Assembly (NCBI GenBank): GCA_963762075.1
Contig: CAVXJC010000006.1
Coordinates: forward strand, 514,591 to 578,590
Direction of reading: 5' to 3'
From: JAOUEA01 sp963762075
GTDB lineage: Bacteria; Actinomycetota; UBA4738; HRBIN12
Length of the DNA stretch: 64,000 nucleotides
The notes below the pieces were generated by a model. It searched no databases and was not told the origin of the DNA. It saw only the letters and a program-made list of their open reading frames with translations. Positions 1 through 9,223 of this stretch are shown here, in pieces. How positions within the stretch are numbered: position 1 is the stretch's first letter; every line of letters starts with the position of its first letter. The translations under genes were made by a program, and so were the position numbers.

Positions 1-707
1 CACTTCAGACGACGATCCTCCGCGTCGTCGGCGACGGTCGTCGGCCCCGCTCGCGAGTGCTCGTCGCGGGCGAGACCCATGAACGCCGAGAGCATCTCGG
101 GCTTGCGGCTGGCGGCTTCCACGTCGCTGCGGGCAGACATGGCGAGCTCGAGCTCGAGCCGGTAGTCGACTCGGTGCTCCAGGGGCCCCTCGGGAATCAC
201 GCCCTTCTGCACTCCGGCGACGTAAGCGGTCGAGACGTGCACCAGCGCGGGGGTCGATCCACCGCCGATCACCCCTCGATAGAGGTTCATCGCGCCCTGA
301 AGGTTCGTTATGAACGCTTCGTCGATGGGCGGGTCGAAGCTCACCGTCGCGGCCGAGTGCATCGCGACGTCGATGCCCGCGGGAACCTCTGGCTGCCCAC
401 GACCGAAATCGCCGTCGACCACATCGACCCGATCGTCGAGCATCCGTCTGAGCCCGTCCTCACCGACGCGCTCCCGCAACGTGTCGAACGCCGGCTTCCG
501 GAACAGGTACTCGACTCGTTCGCGGCTCGTCGCTCCCGTCTGCGATCGCACGAGCAGCACGATGCGAGTCTCTTCGAAGTCCGCCAGCAGCCGTTCGAAC
601 ACCACCTGCGCGAGGAAGCCGGTCACCCCGGTCAACAACATCGTCTTGCCCGAGAGCGCTTCGACGATCGAAGGCGTCGCGGAGGCGCGTGCCTTGCCCT
701 CTACCAT
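1..707 (-). CDS. Fatty acyl-CoA reductase-like (NAD_binding_4/male-sterility family) protein, 3' part beyond window
   Basis: The visible N-terminal 235 residues form a Rossmann-fold SDR-type domain of the thioester/fatty acyl reductase family, which reduces acyl-CoA or acyl-ACP with NADPH. The nucleotide-binding motif is TGVTGFLAQ (about residues 27-35), with Ala-Gln where Gly is usual, and HSAATVSFDPPIDEA follows about 90 residues later, both typical of this family. Ser-Thr-Ala-Tyr appears in HVSTAYVAG. The ATG at 705-707 was chosen because the family motif begins 26 residues later. The gene runs off the left edge, so the catalytic Lys region and C-terminal domain are not seen. A perfect-armed palindrome 18 bp upstream suggests TetR-type control. 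It follows the giant repeat gene on the same strand. Confidence 0.8.
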   Translation of the reverse strand, partial: MVEGKARASATPSIVEALSGKTMLLTGVTGFLAQVVFERLLADFEETRIVLLVRSQTGATSRERVEYLFRKPAFDTLRERVGEDGLRRMLDDRVDVVDGDFGRGQPEVPAGIDVAMHSAATVSFDPPIDEAFITNLQGAMNLYRGVIGGGSTPALVHVSTAYVAGVQKGVIPEGPLEHRVDYRLELELAMSARSDVEAASRKPEMLSAFMGLARDEHSRAGPTTVADDAEDRRLK

Positions 708-724
708 GCGGCAGATTATGCCTC

Positions 725-740
725 TCTACCGGTCGGTAGA
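725..740. promoter_or_regulatory. Palindromic operator, TetR-type candidate
   Basis: TCTACCG-GT-CGGTAGA is a perfect inverted repeat with 7-bp arms and a 2-bp centre, lying 18 bp upstream of the acyl-reductase start codon. Palindromes built on ACCGNNCGGT are common TetR-family sites in actinobacteria controlling lipid genes. No TetR gene is in the window, so the regulator assignment is inference. Confidence 0.6.
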
Positions 741-795
741 CAACCGGGCGAGGAGGCGATCCCTCGCGAGGAACCGGCTGCGCCCGCCCTGCGCC

Positions 796-3700
796 CTAGC
801 GGAGGCCGACGTTGACGAAGTGGGTCGTGCCGTCATCCAGCAAGACGCCGATCCGCCAGAATCGATTCGCCTGCGTTTTCGCGGTCCCCCAGTTGTAGAT
901 GTACTGCTGGTCCACGGAATCCCAGCGATAGGTGCCCCCGCTTGTGGGTGAGCTCGTGTAGACCGACTCGTCGATCGGAGCGGTCAACGCGCCACCGGGC
1001 GCGGGCGCGAGCCAGACAGGAAGCATGTTGGTCTGCACCACCCTGCCGTCTGCGGTCCGCAGTCGGAACTTCACCGGTACGGTCGATCCCGCCTTGAAGA
1101 TGCTGGCGCCGGTTCCAACCTGATGCGCCGTGTCGTTGATCGGCTGCAGGAACCCGCCGAACGCGTACACGACCCGGTACGACCCCGTGACCGACGTCGC
1201 GTTCCCGGCGAGGTCGGTCGCGGTGGCGGTGAAGGAGTACGTCCCGACACCGTTGGCGAGCCCGCCCGAGATGCTCATCCGGCAGGAACCGTCGAGTCCC
1301 GAGCCGGCGTCCGCCGCCGAGCACGTTCCCGAGGGGACCGCACCGAGCGTGTAGATGCCTCCGTTCGCGACGCCTCCGATCGTGATCGATGGATGTGTCA
1401 CGTCGATGTTCAGGCCCTCGACCGCTGCCCTACGCTCGTTGCCGGCCGCGTCGACGGCGACGCCGCTCACCGACTGCCCGGCGCCCTCGCCCGAGAGCAC
1501 CGCATCGGCGGGGCAGGTCGCGATGCCCGAGAGCCCGTCGTGACAGCTGAAGCGCACGGTGACCGCCGAGGCGTACCACCCGTGGGCGTTCGGCGTCGTG
1601 GTCGGCGCCCCCGAGATCGACGGAGCGGTCTCGTCCAGCTTCACCTCGACCGAGTCGGTCCCTCGGTTGCCGGCCATGTCGGAGGCCTCACCGTGCACGG
1701 TCGTCCCCCCGGTTTCTTCGGTGATCGTGACGTCGGCGGTGACCGTGTCATCGTCCACACCCGAGCCGTCCTCGTCGTCGACCGCGTCGAACCGAACCGT
1801 GACGTCCGATCGGTTCCAGCCGGCGGCGTTCGGCGACGGCGTGAGAACGTGCGACACGGCCGGAGCGATCGTGTCGTAGTCGATCTGCACGGCGCCGGGC
1901 GTCTCCTCGTTGCCGGCGGCGTCGACGGCATAGAACCGCACCGTCGCGTCGCCCGACCCGCTCAGCGGCACCGCAACACGCGCCGATGCGCCGGGTTCGG
2001 TGTGCCACGCGCCCGCACCGATGCGGTAGCGGATCTCCTGGACGCCCGACAGCCCGACCTGGTCGTCAGCCGAGAGCTCGATCGTGGCGTCGTCACGGCA
2101 GTAGCCGTTCGCACCGGTGCACGACAGCGTCGCCGTCGTCGACGGTGCCCGGCTGTCGATGTCGATGCCGTGCAGGGTCGTGCTGGCCACATTGTCGGCG
2201 CGGTCGGTCGCCGCGCCCGTCACGAACTGGTCGGCGCCGTCCTCGGAGAGCACGGTGTCGGCGGCGCACTCCTGCGTACCGGAGAGCAGGTCCTCACACG
2301 TGAAGTGCACGCGGACGGCGCCGTTGAACCACCCTGCGCCGTTCGGGGAGCGTGGCGCGAGGTCATCGTCCACCGTGGTGGCCGCGATCGTGGGGGCGGT
2401 TCGGTCGATCATGATGCCGGAGTAGGCGCCTGTACCCTCGTTGCCCGCCTTGTCGAACACCGAGACGGGTCCAGCGACCAGGCCGACTCCCTCGCCGGTG
2501 ACGGTGATGTCGTCCGGAAGGGTGGAAGGGTCGACGCCGGAGAGGCCATCCTCAGCCGCCCATCCGACCGTGACGTCGCTCCGGTACCAGCCGAATGCGT
2601 TCGGCTGCGACGAAGGCGTGCCCGACAGGGTCGGGACTGTCAGGTCGATGTTGATGCCAGCGACCGAGACCGAGGTCGTGTTACCGGCGTTGTCGAGCGC
2701 CATACCGGTGACGCTCTGTTCCTCGCCCTCGTTCACCACCTGCGCGGGATCGCTGCAGGCGGCGACGCCAGACTCGGGATCCTCACACAGAAAGTCGACC
2801 ACCACCGTGCCGTTGTTCCAACCGAAGCCGTTGGCGGCGGGCTGACGGTTGGCGGCGATCGTGGGCGGGTTGCCGTCGATCTTCACGGTGATCGTGTGAC
2901 CGGGAGCAGTCTCGTCTTCCACGTTGCCGGCGAGGTCCTCGCTCCAGAACGTGATGGTGTGCTCCCCGGTCAAGGTGTGCTGGAACGGTCCGGTGTATTG
3001 CCGGGCGGAGCCTCCGTCGACGCGGTATGACGTGGTTGCGATCCCGGACAGGTCGGGTCCGGTGGCGAGGGTGACCTCCACGCCGCCCGCGTGCCACCCG
3101 CTCGCGAGCGGATCGGGCAGGATCGCCGTGGTGCTCGGAGCGGTCCGGTCGATCTTGATACCCGACACCGAGCGGTCGCGTGAGTTCCCGGCCCGGTCGG
3201 TCACGTGCGCGGTCGCGGAGAGGTCGTCGCCCTCGCCGGTCACGACGCTGTCCTGCGGGCACGTGCCCTCGATGCCGGAGAGCGCGTCGAAGCACGACCA
3301 TCCAACGATCACGTCGCCGCGGTACCAGCCGTGCTCGTTCGGATCCGTCGCGGTCTCGCCGGTGAGCGACGGCTTCGTCTCGTCGATATCGATGTCACCG
3401 ACCACCGATCGGCTCTCGTTGCCGGCACCATCAGTGGCCAGGCCGGTCACCGACTGGTCCTCGCCTTCGCCCAGCGTCTCGTCACCGGTGCAGTCCGCGA
3501 CACCCGAGAGCAGGTCGGTGCACGTGAACGTCACCGTGACGGGAGCGTCGTACCAGCCCGAGCCATTCGGGTCGCGGTCCCGGGCACCCGAGATCGTCGG
3601 GTCGGTCATGTCGATCGACACGCTCGCCTCGTCGGTCGCTTCGTTGCCGGCGGTGTCCACGGCCGAGCCGGTCACGAGCTGCCCCGCCCCCTCGCCTGAC

Positions 3701-5196
3701 ACGACCTGCGGGCCGGTGCAGCTCGCGATACCCGAGAGGGTGTCGGTGCAGATGAATGTGACGGTGGCCTCGGCGTCGTGCCAGTCGTTGGCGTTTGCGT
3801 CGGGTGACACCGCGTGCGAGATCGAGGGGGCAGTGCGATCGATGCTGACCGCGACGGCCCTGTGCGCTTCCTCGTTGCCCGCCTCGTCCATGCTCCAGAA
3901 CTCGAGGACGTGCTCTCCCTCTTCGTCGATCGACACCGAGGCGCCGGCCTGCGCCGGACCTGCGTCGACGGCGTAGTAGGTGGCGTCCACACCCGACAGC
4001 CCATCGCTCGCCGAGAGCTCGACCGTGACGCCGACGTTGCTCCAGCCCGACGGCGCAGACGCCGTCGTCATTGGCGCGGTCGTGTCGATCCTCACACCGG
4101 GCGACAGCGCCGCCGTGGTGTTGCCAGCGCGATCGGCCACCGACGCCGACGCGGTGAGTCCGGTGCCGTCGCCGGCGATCGTTCCGTCGGCCGGGCACCC
4201 TCCCTCGATGCCGGACAGCGTGTCGCTGCAAGACCAGTCGATCGTGACGGGGCCGTCGTACCAGCCGTTGTGGTTCGGCGCGGTCGTGGGCGACCCGGCC
4301 AGCTGAGGGGAGGTCGTGTCGATATTGATGCCACCCACCGTCGTGCTCGCGAGGTTCCCGGCGGTGTCGGTCGCGGTGCCTGTGGCGGAGAGACCGGACC
4401 CGTCGCCCGAGAGCACCGTGGAACCCGGGCAGCTCGCGATGCCCGACAGCGCGTCGGAGCAGGAGAAGCTCACCGTGACCGGACCGGCGTTCCACCCGTT
4501 GGCGTTGGCGCCGGGGCTTCGCGATCCGGAGATCAGGGGATCGATCTTGTCGAGCTTGACGGTGACCGACCCGGACGCCGAGTTGCCCAGGCGATCGGTC
4601 GCAGTCGAGGTGCGAGCGATCCCCGCGGTGTCCACGGTGACGGAGTCGCTCGAGGGGGTCGGGCCACTTGCGATTCCCGATCCGGCGTCGATGGCCGCCC
4701 AGGTGATGCCCACGTTCGTGCGGTTCCACCCATTGGCGTTCGGAAGCGGTGTCAGCGTGCCGCTCACCATCGGGCCGGAGTTATCGAGCACGTACGAAGC
4801 TTGTCTCGAGCCCGGCTGGCCGGTGCAGTTGTTCGCGTTGAAGTCCGGGCGCGCCGTCGCGGTGATCGTCCGTACTCCATCACCGGAGCCGGCCGAGAAC
4901 GCGAACGTCCACGATGACTTCGCCGCGGCCGATCGCTGCTCCGCGGTGTGGGCACCCGTGATCTGCACGCACCTCGTGTCGCTCGAGGTCGTGAGGTTCA
5001 AGGTGAGCGACCCTCCGTTCCGGGCGTACAGCGTGTCGGCAACCACCACGGTGCCCGTTCCCCCGGCAAACGCCGCGGCCGAGACCGACGCGGCGAAGGC
5101 CGGAGGGGACTGCAGGATCGCTGCCGTGACGAGCGCTGCGGCGGTGAGCGCGCGAACGCTCCGAGCTCGGTGTCGTCCGACGTTCCGCGATCCCAT
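796..5196 (-). CDS. Giant secreted Ig-like/OmpL47-type repeat protein with C-terminal PxKF domain
   Basis: A 1466-residue exported protein. The chosen ATG follows a GAGGAG ribosome site by 12 bases and begins a signal peptide: basic MGSRNVGRHRARSVR, then a hydrophobic stretch ending in PPAFAAS. Longer open frame upstream is not needed. After a head domain come about 14 tandem repeats of about 80-100 residues, most starting D-x-T-x-P-x-I-S-G and containing N-G-W-Y/N, F-x-C-x-D-x-L-S-G-I, GEG and D-x-A-G-N. Three repeats (fourth, eighth, twelfth) lack the paired cysteines and look like OmpL47-type domains (Y-x-V-D-G). The C-terminus has a PxKF domain (AGSTVPVKFRL). No LPXTG or transmembrane anchor is seen. 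A surface or matrix adhesin role is inference from architecture only. Confidence 0.88.
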   Translation of the reverse strand: MGSRNVGRHRARSVRALTAAALVTAAILQSPPAFAASVSAAAFAGGTGTVVVADTLYARNGGSLTLNLTTSSDTRCVQITGAHTAEQRSAAAKSSWTFAFSAGSGDGVRTITATARPDFNANNCTGQPGSRQASYVLDNSGPMVSGTLTPLPNANGWNRTNVGITWAAIDAGSGIASGPTPSSDSVTVDTAGIARTSTATDRLGNSASGSVTVKLDKIDPLISGSRSPGANANGWNAGPVTVSFSCSDALSGIASCPGSTVLSGDGSGLSATGTATDTAGNLASTTVGGINIDTTSPQLAGSPTTAPNHNGWYDGPVTIDWSCSDTLSGIEGGCPADGTIAGDGTGLTASASVADRAGNTTAALSPGVRIDTTAPMTTASAPSGWSNVGVTVELSASDGLSGVDATYYAVDAGPAQAGASVSIDEEGEHVLEFWSMDEAGNEEAHRAVAVSIDRTAPSISHAVSPDANANDWHDAEATVTFICTDTLSGIASCTGPQVVSGEGAGQLVTGSAVDTAGNEATDEASVSIDMTDPTISGARDRDPNGSGWYDAPVTVTFTCTDLLSGVADCTGDETLGEGEDQSVTGLATDGAGNESRSVVGDIDIDETKPSLTGETATDPNEHGWYRGDVIVGWSCFDALSGIEGTCPQDSVVTGEGDDLSATAHVTDRAGNSRDRSVSGIKIDRTAPSTTAILPDPLASGWHAGGVEVTLATGPDLSGIATTSYRVDGGSARQYTGPFQHTLTGEHTITFWSEDLAGNVEDETAPGHTITVKIDGNPPTIAANRQPAANGFGWNNGTVVVDFLCEDPESGVAACSDPAQVVNEGEEQSVTGMALDNAGNTTSVSVAGINIDLTVPTLSGTPSSQPNAFGWYRSDVTVGWAAEDGLSGVDPSTLPDDITVTGEGVGLVAGPVSVFDKAGNEGTGAYSGIMIDRTAPTIAATTVDDDLAPRSPNGAGWFNGAVRVHFTCEDLLSGTQECAADTVLSEDGADQFVTGAATDRADNVASTTLHGIDIDSRAPSTTATLSCTGANGYCRDDATIELSADDQVGLSGVQEIRYRIGAGAWHTEPGASARVAVPLSGSGDATVRFYAVDAAGNEETPGAVQIDYDTIAPAVSHVLTPSPNAAGWNRSDVTVRFDAVDDEDGSGVDDDTVTADVTITEETGGTTVHGEASDMAGNRGTDSVEVKLDETAPSISGAPTTTPNAHGWYASAVTVRFSCHDGLSGIATCPADAVLSGEGAGQSVSGVAVDAAGNERRAAVEGLNIDVTHPSITIGGVANGGIYTLGAVPSGTCSAADAGSGLDGSCRMSISGGLANGVGTYSFTATATDLAGNATSVTGSYRVVYAFGGFLQPINDTAHQVGTGASIFKAGSTVPVKFRLRTADGRVVQTNMLPVWLAPAPGGALTAPIDESVYTSSPTSGGTYRWDSVDQQYIYNWGTAKTQANRFWRIGVLLDDGTTHFVNVGLR

Positions 5197-5425
5197 CAGC
5201 CTCAACAACTCCTCGTATGGCGAGCCCCCCAACCGCCGTTCGGCGTCACCCATGCGGCCCGTCGCCGCGATGACCCAGGATGCACTCCACGCACCCGACC
5301 CGGGAACCGCTGAAGGTCGCAACGTTGCGCAGGGGGTGCGGGCCCGACAGCCTGGGCCGAAGGTCCGGGGATCGAAGGGCAAAGGGCGGAGGGAGCTCCA
5401 TCACCGCCACTAGACTTCTCAGCCC

Positions 5426-5713
5426 ATGCGGATCGACGAGTTGCAAGCATCGATGGACAGCATCTACGGCACGCGCGATGCCGATCGCGGTCGCGACGCC
5501 GTCTTCCGATGGCTCGTCGAGGAAGTCGGCGAGCTCGCCAAGGCGCTGCGAACCGGCGACCGGGCGAACCTCGAGCACGAGTTCGGTGACGTGCTCGCCT
5601 GGCTCGCGTCGCTCGCCAACATCGAAGGTATCCACCTCGAGATGGCCGTGGCCCGGTATGCGGGCGGATGTCCGAAGTGCGGCCGTACGCCGTGCGGGTG
5701 CCCGTGGCCGTGA
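5426..5713 (+). CDS. mazG: MazG-family nucleotide pyrophosphohydrolase with C-terminal Cys knuckle
   Basis: A 95-residue all-alpha MazG-type NTP pyrophosphohydrolase, expected to hydrolyse (d)NTPs to monophosphate and pyrophosphate. The metal-binding pattern E32-E33-x2-E36 and, after the loop, E52-x2-D55 is intact. An added tail CPKCGRTPCGCP (C82, C85, C90, C92) could bind zinc; similar tails occur on short archaeal and actinobacterial MazG-like proteins. TAGACT lies 9 bases before the ATG, giving a very short 5' leader. The stop overlaps the GTG start of the following acetyltransferase, so the two are probably translationally coupled. Confidence 0.85.
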   Translation: MRIDELQASMDSIYGTRDADRGRDAVFRWLVEEVGELAKALRTGDRANLEHEFGDVLAWLASLANIEGIHLEMAVARYAGGCPKCGRTPCGCPWP

Positions 5714-6906
5714 GCACCGCCGAGATCAGAGCACCCGCAGAAGAAGAGCGTGAGCGCATCGCGGACGTGCTCGCGACGTCTCTCAACTTCTCGCGCGAGC
5801 GCGCCCTCGCGCGGTCGCACCTGTACGAGCTCGACGACATGCGGGTCGCGGTCGTCGGCGACGACATCGTCGCGACGGCCGGGGAGCTCCGCTTCGACCA
5901 GTGGTTCGGGGGGCGTGCGCTCGCGTGCTCGGCGATCTGGGGCGTGGCCACATTGCCCGAGCATCGCGGCTCTGGGATCGCCTCGGCAGTGACCGAGGCT
6001 GTCATGAGAGCGGGGCGTGGCCGGGGGGCGGTCGTCAGCGCGCTGTTCCCTGCCGTGTTGAGACCGTATCGGGCGCTCGGCTACGAGCTCGCCGGCACCT
6101 TCACCAGACATCGAGTGGCGATCGACGCGATCCCGTCGCAACATTTCGGGACGCCCGCGCCCGAGCTCTTCGACGCCGAGCGCGATCTTGCCGGCGTTCG
6201 CGCGGCCTATCGCACATCCGCGTCCGCCCACACGGGACCCGTCGAGCCGACCGGCGACCGACACTGGGTCGACCGCATCATGATCCGCACCGACGACGAG
6301 ACCAGGCGCGCCGTCGTGGTCCGTGAGGGCGGCGAGGTAACCGGCTTCCTGGTCACGGGCCGTGAACCCGATCCGGGGCCACTCGACGTCGCGTTCGGAC
6401 TGTGGACCGAAGCGTTCGTCGCGAACACCGAAGCGTCGCTGTGGTCCCTGTTGACCTACGTGCGACGGTTCGGTGGGATCGGCAAGTGGTTCCAGTGGAG
6501 CGGACCGCCCAACGATCCGATCGTGCTGCTCATGCCCGAGCAATCGCTCTCGGTCGACATGCACTACCGATGGATGCTGCGACTGCTCGACGTACGCGCG
6601 GCGTTCGAGCGACGAGGTTGGCCTGCGGTCGATGCCGAGGTGATCTTCGCCGTCGACGATCCGATGTTCCCCGACAACAGCGGACCGTGGACACTGCGTG
6701 TCGAGCGCGGTGAGGCGACCGTCGCGCGACACGACGGTGAAAGTCCCACGCCGACCCCGATCGGCGTCTTGTCGGCGATGTTCAGCGGGTACCTGCGGCC
6801 CGGCGACGCGGTCCGCCTCGGGTTGATCGACGCCGCGCACCCCGCGGTCGAGGAGTTCTCCCGCCTGTTGAGTGGGCCCGACCCGTGGTGCCCGTTCTTC
6901 TTCTGA
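5710..6906 (+). CDS. Eis-like GNAT N-acetyltransferase
   Basis: About 398 residues, the usual length of the Eis family (tandem GNAT domains plus a sterol-carrier-like C-terminal domain), which acetylates amines including aminoglycosides. The acetyl-CoA motif is V-A-T-L-P-E-H-R-G-S-G-I-A (near residue 80 of this start). The chain ends in FFF, matching the family feature that the terminal Phe carboxylate acts as general base. I chose the GTG at 5710 because it forms a GTGA overlap with mazG; an in-frame ATG at 5668 would add 14 residues inside mazG. Substrate cannot be told from sequence. A second GNAT gene follows within 13 bases. Confidence 0.85.
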   Translation: MSTAEIRAPAEEERERIADVLATSLNFSRERALARSHLYELDDMRVAVVGDDIVATAGELRFDQWFGGRALACSAIWGVATLPEHRGSGIASAVTEAVMRAGRGRGAVVSALFPAVLRPYRALGYELAGTFTRHRVAIDAIPSQHFGTPAPELFDAERDLAGVRAAYRTSASAHTGPVEPTGDRHWVDRIMIRTDDETRRAVVVREGGEVTGFLVTGREPDPGPLDVAFGLWTEAFVANTEASLWSLLTYVRRFGGIGKWFQWSGPPNDPIVLLMPEQSLSVDMHYRWMLRLLDVRAAFERRGWPAVDAEVIFAVDDPMFPDNSGPWTLRVERGEATVARHDGESPTPTPIGVLSAMFSGYLRPGDAVRLGLIDAAHPAVEEFSRLLSGPDPWCPFFF

Positions 6907-6919
6907 CTGCGGTGACACG

Positions 6920-7408
6920 ATGAGCGAGGTCACGGTTCGGATGGCAACGCCCGGCGACTGGGTCGCGATCGCCGGGCTGCTCGTCGAGCTCGGACGCGGC
7001 GTCGCCTCCGGTACGGCCGACGACCCGACGCATCGTCAGTCCTTCGCCGGCCACCTACGTCAGCTGGGCAATGTGACACTCGTGGCCGACGTCGACGGAG
7101 AGGTCGCCGGCGTCATCGACATGGCGTACCACCAGCGGCTCGGCGACCATCGTCCACAGGCGCGTGTGAACGACGTGGTGGTGACCGAGCGCGCGCGCGG
7201 CGCCGGCGTGGGCACCGCTCTGCTGCGACGAGCGGAGGAGCTGGCGCGCAAGCGTGGGTGCTTCCGAATGGCGCTCGTCACGGCCACGTGGCGCGAGGCT
7301 TCGATCGGCTTCTACCGGCGGGAAGGCTGGCATGACTATGGGGCGTGGTTCGTGAAGCCGCTCGTCGACGGCGTGTCACCCGGTGGAGAGCCCACCGACG
7401 ACAACTGA
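6920..7408 (+). CDS. GNAT family N-acetyltransferase
   Basis: A 162-residue single-domain GNAT enzyme. The acetyl-CoA pyrophosphate-binding motif is V-T-E-R-A-R-G-A-G-V-G-T-A (about residues 89-101), and the C-terminal F-Y-R-R-E-G-W motif is present. The ATG at 6920 was preferred to the upstream in-frame start at 6872 because the latter overlaps the Eis-like gene and encodes a non-conserved extension. It sits 13 bases after that gene and is probably co-transcribed with it. Substrate unknown. Confidence 0.85.
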   Translation: MSEVTVRMATPGDWVAIAGLLVELGRGVASGTADDPTHRQSFAGHLRQLGNVTLVADVDGEVAGVIDMAYHQRLGDHRPQARVNDVVVTERARGAGVGTALLRRAEELARKRGCFRMALVTATWREASIGFYRREGWHDYGAWFVKPLVDGVSPGGEPTDDN

Positions 7409-7452
7409 TCCATCCAGACTCGGACCCGACATTCGCAGCGGGCGCTAGCGCT

Positions 7453-8482
7453 TCAGGACGTGAACAGATGCTCGGCGATCTGGACCGCGTCGAGCGCCGC
7501 TCCTTTTCGCAGGTTGTCGGCGCAACTGAACAGCATGAGCGCGTCGTCGCGTCCCGGCACCTGCCTGACACGCCCCACGAGCGCCTCGTCGCCACCGGCG
7601 GCATCGAGAGGCGACGGGAACACCCCGTTCACGGGATCGTCCATGAGCCGAACGCCCGGCGCCGATGACAACGCCTCGCGGGCTTCTGCGACCGTGATCG
7701 GTCGGGAGAACTCGGCGAGCATCGAGACGGCGTGACCTGTGACGACGGGCACCCGAACGGAGGTCGCGACCACGCGCATACCGGGTGCGCTCAGGATCTT
7801 GCGCGGCTCGGCCATCATCTTCGATTCCTCGCCGGTGAAGCCGTCGGCCTCGAACTCCCCGATCTTCGCGACCACGTTGAAGGCGATCGGCTTCGCGAAA
7901 ACCTCGCCCTGTGGCAGAGCGTCGCGTCGGGATGGGCGAGCGACTCGATGTCGCCTCCGAGCTTGTCGACCTGCTCGGCGAGCTCACGCGTTCCCTTCAT
8001 GCCCGCGCCGCTCACCGCCTGATAGCTCGAGAGCACGAGCGAGACACACCCCGCCGCGCGATGCAGCGGACCCAGCGCGAGCACGGCGGTGATCGCGGTG
8101 CAGTTCGGCACCGCGATGATGCCCGGGTGCGGCCAGCCCTCGAGCGCCTCCGGGTTCACCTCGGGCACCGAGAGCGGCACGTCGGGGTCCATGCGGAAGG
8201 CACTCGAGTTGTCGATGCAGACCGTCCGTTCGACGCGATGTCGGGCAGGAACGCTTTCGATGTCGACGCGCCGGCCGAGACGAAAGCCACGTCGGCCCCG
8301 CGTGCAGCTTCGATGGAGAGCTCACGCACCTCGTGCTCTTCCCCCGCGAACTCGACGAGGCGACCTGCGCTACGGGTACTGGCCAGCAGCACGAGCTCGT
8401 CGACGGGGAAGCGTCGCTCCTCGAGGATGCGGAGCATCTCCCGGCCGACCGCCCCGGTGGCTCCGATGACCGCGATCTTCAT
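7453..8482 (-). pseudogene. asd: Aspartate-semialdehyde dehydrogenase, two frame breaks
   Basis: Asd converts aspartyl-4-phosphate to aspartate semialdehyde with NADPH, in the Lys/Met/Thr/DAP pathway. Three segments in three frames together give a full-length enzyme: residues from ATG 8482 (MKIAVIGATGAVGREML, nucleotide site); a middle segment with PNCTAITAVLALGPLH carrying the catalytic Cys in N-C-T; and a C-terminal segment ending at 7453. Breaks are near 8230 (after A-S-N-G) and near 7917 (after D-A-T-L); each is healed by adding one base. Because the next upstream genes include lysC and this is normally an essential single-copy gene, indels in the sequence are more likely than true decay. 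TAGCGT lies 9 bases before the ATG. Confidence 0.85.
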
Positions 8483-8519
8483 GGTCGTTCAACGCTACCA
8501 GCGAGCACGGACCGCCCGG

Positions 8520-9218
8520 TCAGATGAACCGCCAGCTCTCGAGCAGATCGTCGAGTCGGTTGAGGCTCGCCTCGAAACCGACTTGCTCGTCGGCGAGCGT
8601 CACGCGCCAGGCGATGCCCTCCCGCGCGAACAGCACCTCACGCGACCTCACATCACCATCGGGACCACCGAGCGTCACGTCGAATGCGACCGCATCGACG
8701 CCGTCGACCTCCATGGACCTCGACCCGCTCGTCGTGGCGCCGGCGCTCTCGTCGTAGCCGCGCACGAACTGCTCGAAGCGAGCCAGGTCCTGACCCCTGG
8801 TGAGTGGCACAGCGGTGACCGTGATGACGGCAGCACCGTCCTGCAGCAGGAAGCGATCGAGCGGACTGTCCGCTTCTCGAGCCGCAGCCGAGACCCATCC
8901 GGCCGGGGTGCTCGCGCAGTATCCGAACCGAACGGATCTGAAGTCGGCGTCCTCGCACGCGGCGCCGCCGCGTGCCCATGACACCAACGCGAAACCGGCT
9001 GCGCCGACGAGCAGTATCAACGCGAGGGCGAACAGCACCGGGATGGTGGCCCGCGGCGACTCCTGCTCATCGGGAGGTGGCGACCCAGGGGCCTCGTCAT
9101 GGCCGCCCTTCGAGGGAGGCGGCGGCATGCGGGGATCCAACGGTGGAAGCGGGAGCGACGACGCCAGGCCATCGGCGGCGCCTTCCGCGATCGCATCGCC
9201 GAGGTCGCCGAGGTCCAT
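8520..9218 (-). CDS. Single-pass membrane protein of unknown function
   Basis: A 232-residue protein I do not recognise as a named family. The N-terminal 55 residues are Pro/Gly-rich and probably cytoplasmic or disordered, followed by one transmembrane helix (about 58-80, IPVLFALALILLVGAAGFAL) and an external domain with two cysteines soon after the membrane and a mixed alpha/beta pattern, resembling secreted lipoprotein-like PsbP/LpqN-type folds of actinobacteria (weak impression). It starts 5 bases after the lysC stop and precedes asd by about 37 bases, so it is probably in the lysC-asd operon, without implying a biosynthetic role. Confidence 0.75.
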   Translation of the reverse strand: MDLGDLGDAIAEGAADGLASSLPLPPLDPRMPPPPSKGGHDEAPGSPPPDEQESPRATIPVLFALALILLVGAAGFALVSWARGGAACEDADFRSVRFGYCASTPAGWVSAAAREADSPLDRFLLQDGAAVITVTAVPLTRGQDLARFEQFVRGYDESAGATTSGSRSMEVDGVDAVAFDVTLGGPDGDVRSREVLFAREGIAWRVTLADEQVGFEASLNRLDDLLESWRFI

Positions 9219-9223
9219 GTTCG

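Noticed and set aside
1123..3030. Long plus-strand frame of 635 codons
   Set aside because: It is antisense to the giant repeat protein, is Arg-rich without domains, and arises from the GC-rich codon pattern.
5464..6933. Minus-strand frame of 489 codons opposite the Eis-like gene
   Set aside because: No recognisable domain; the opposite strand carries clear GNAT motifs and better third-position GC.
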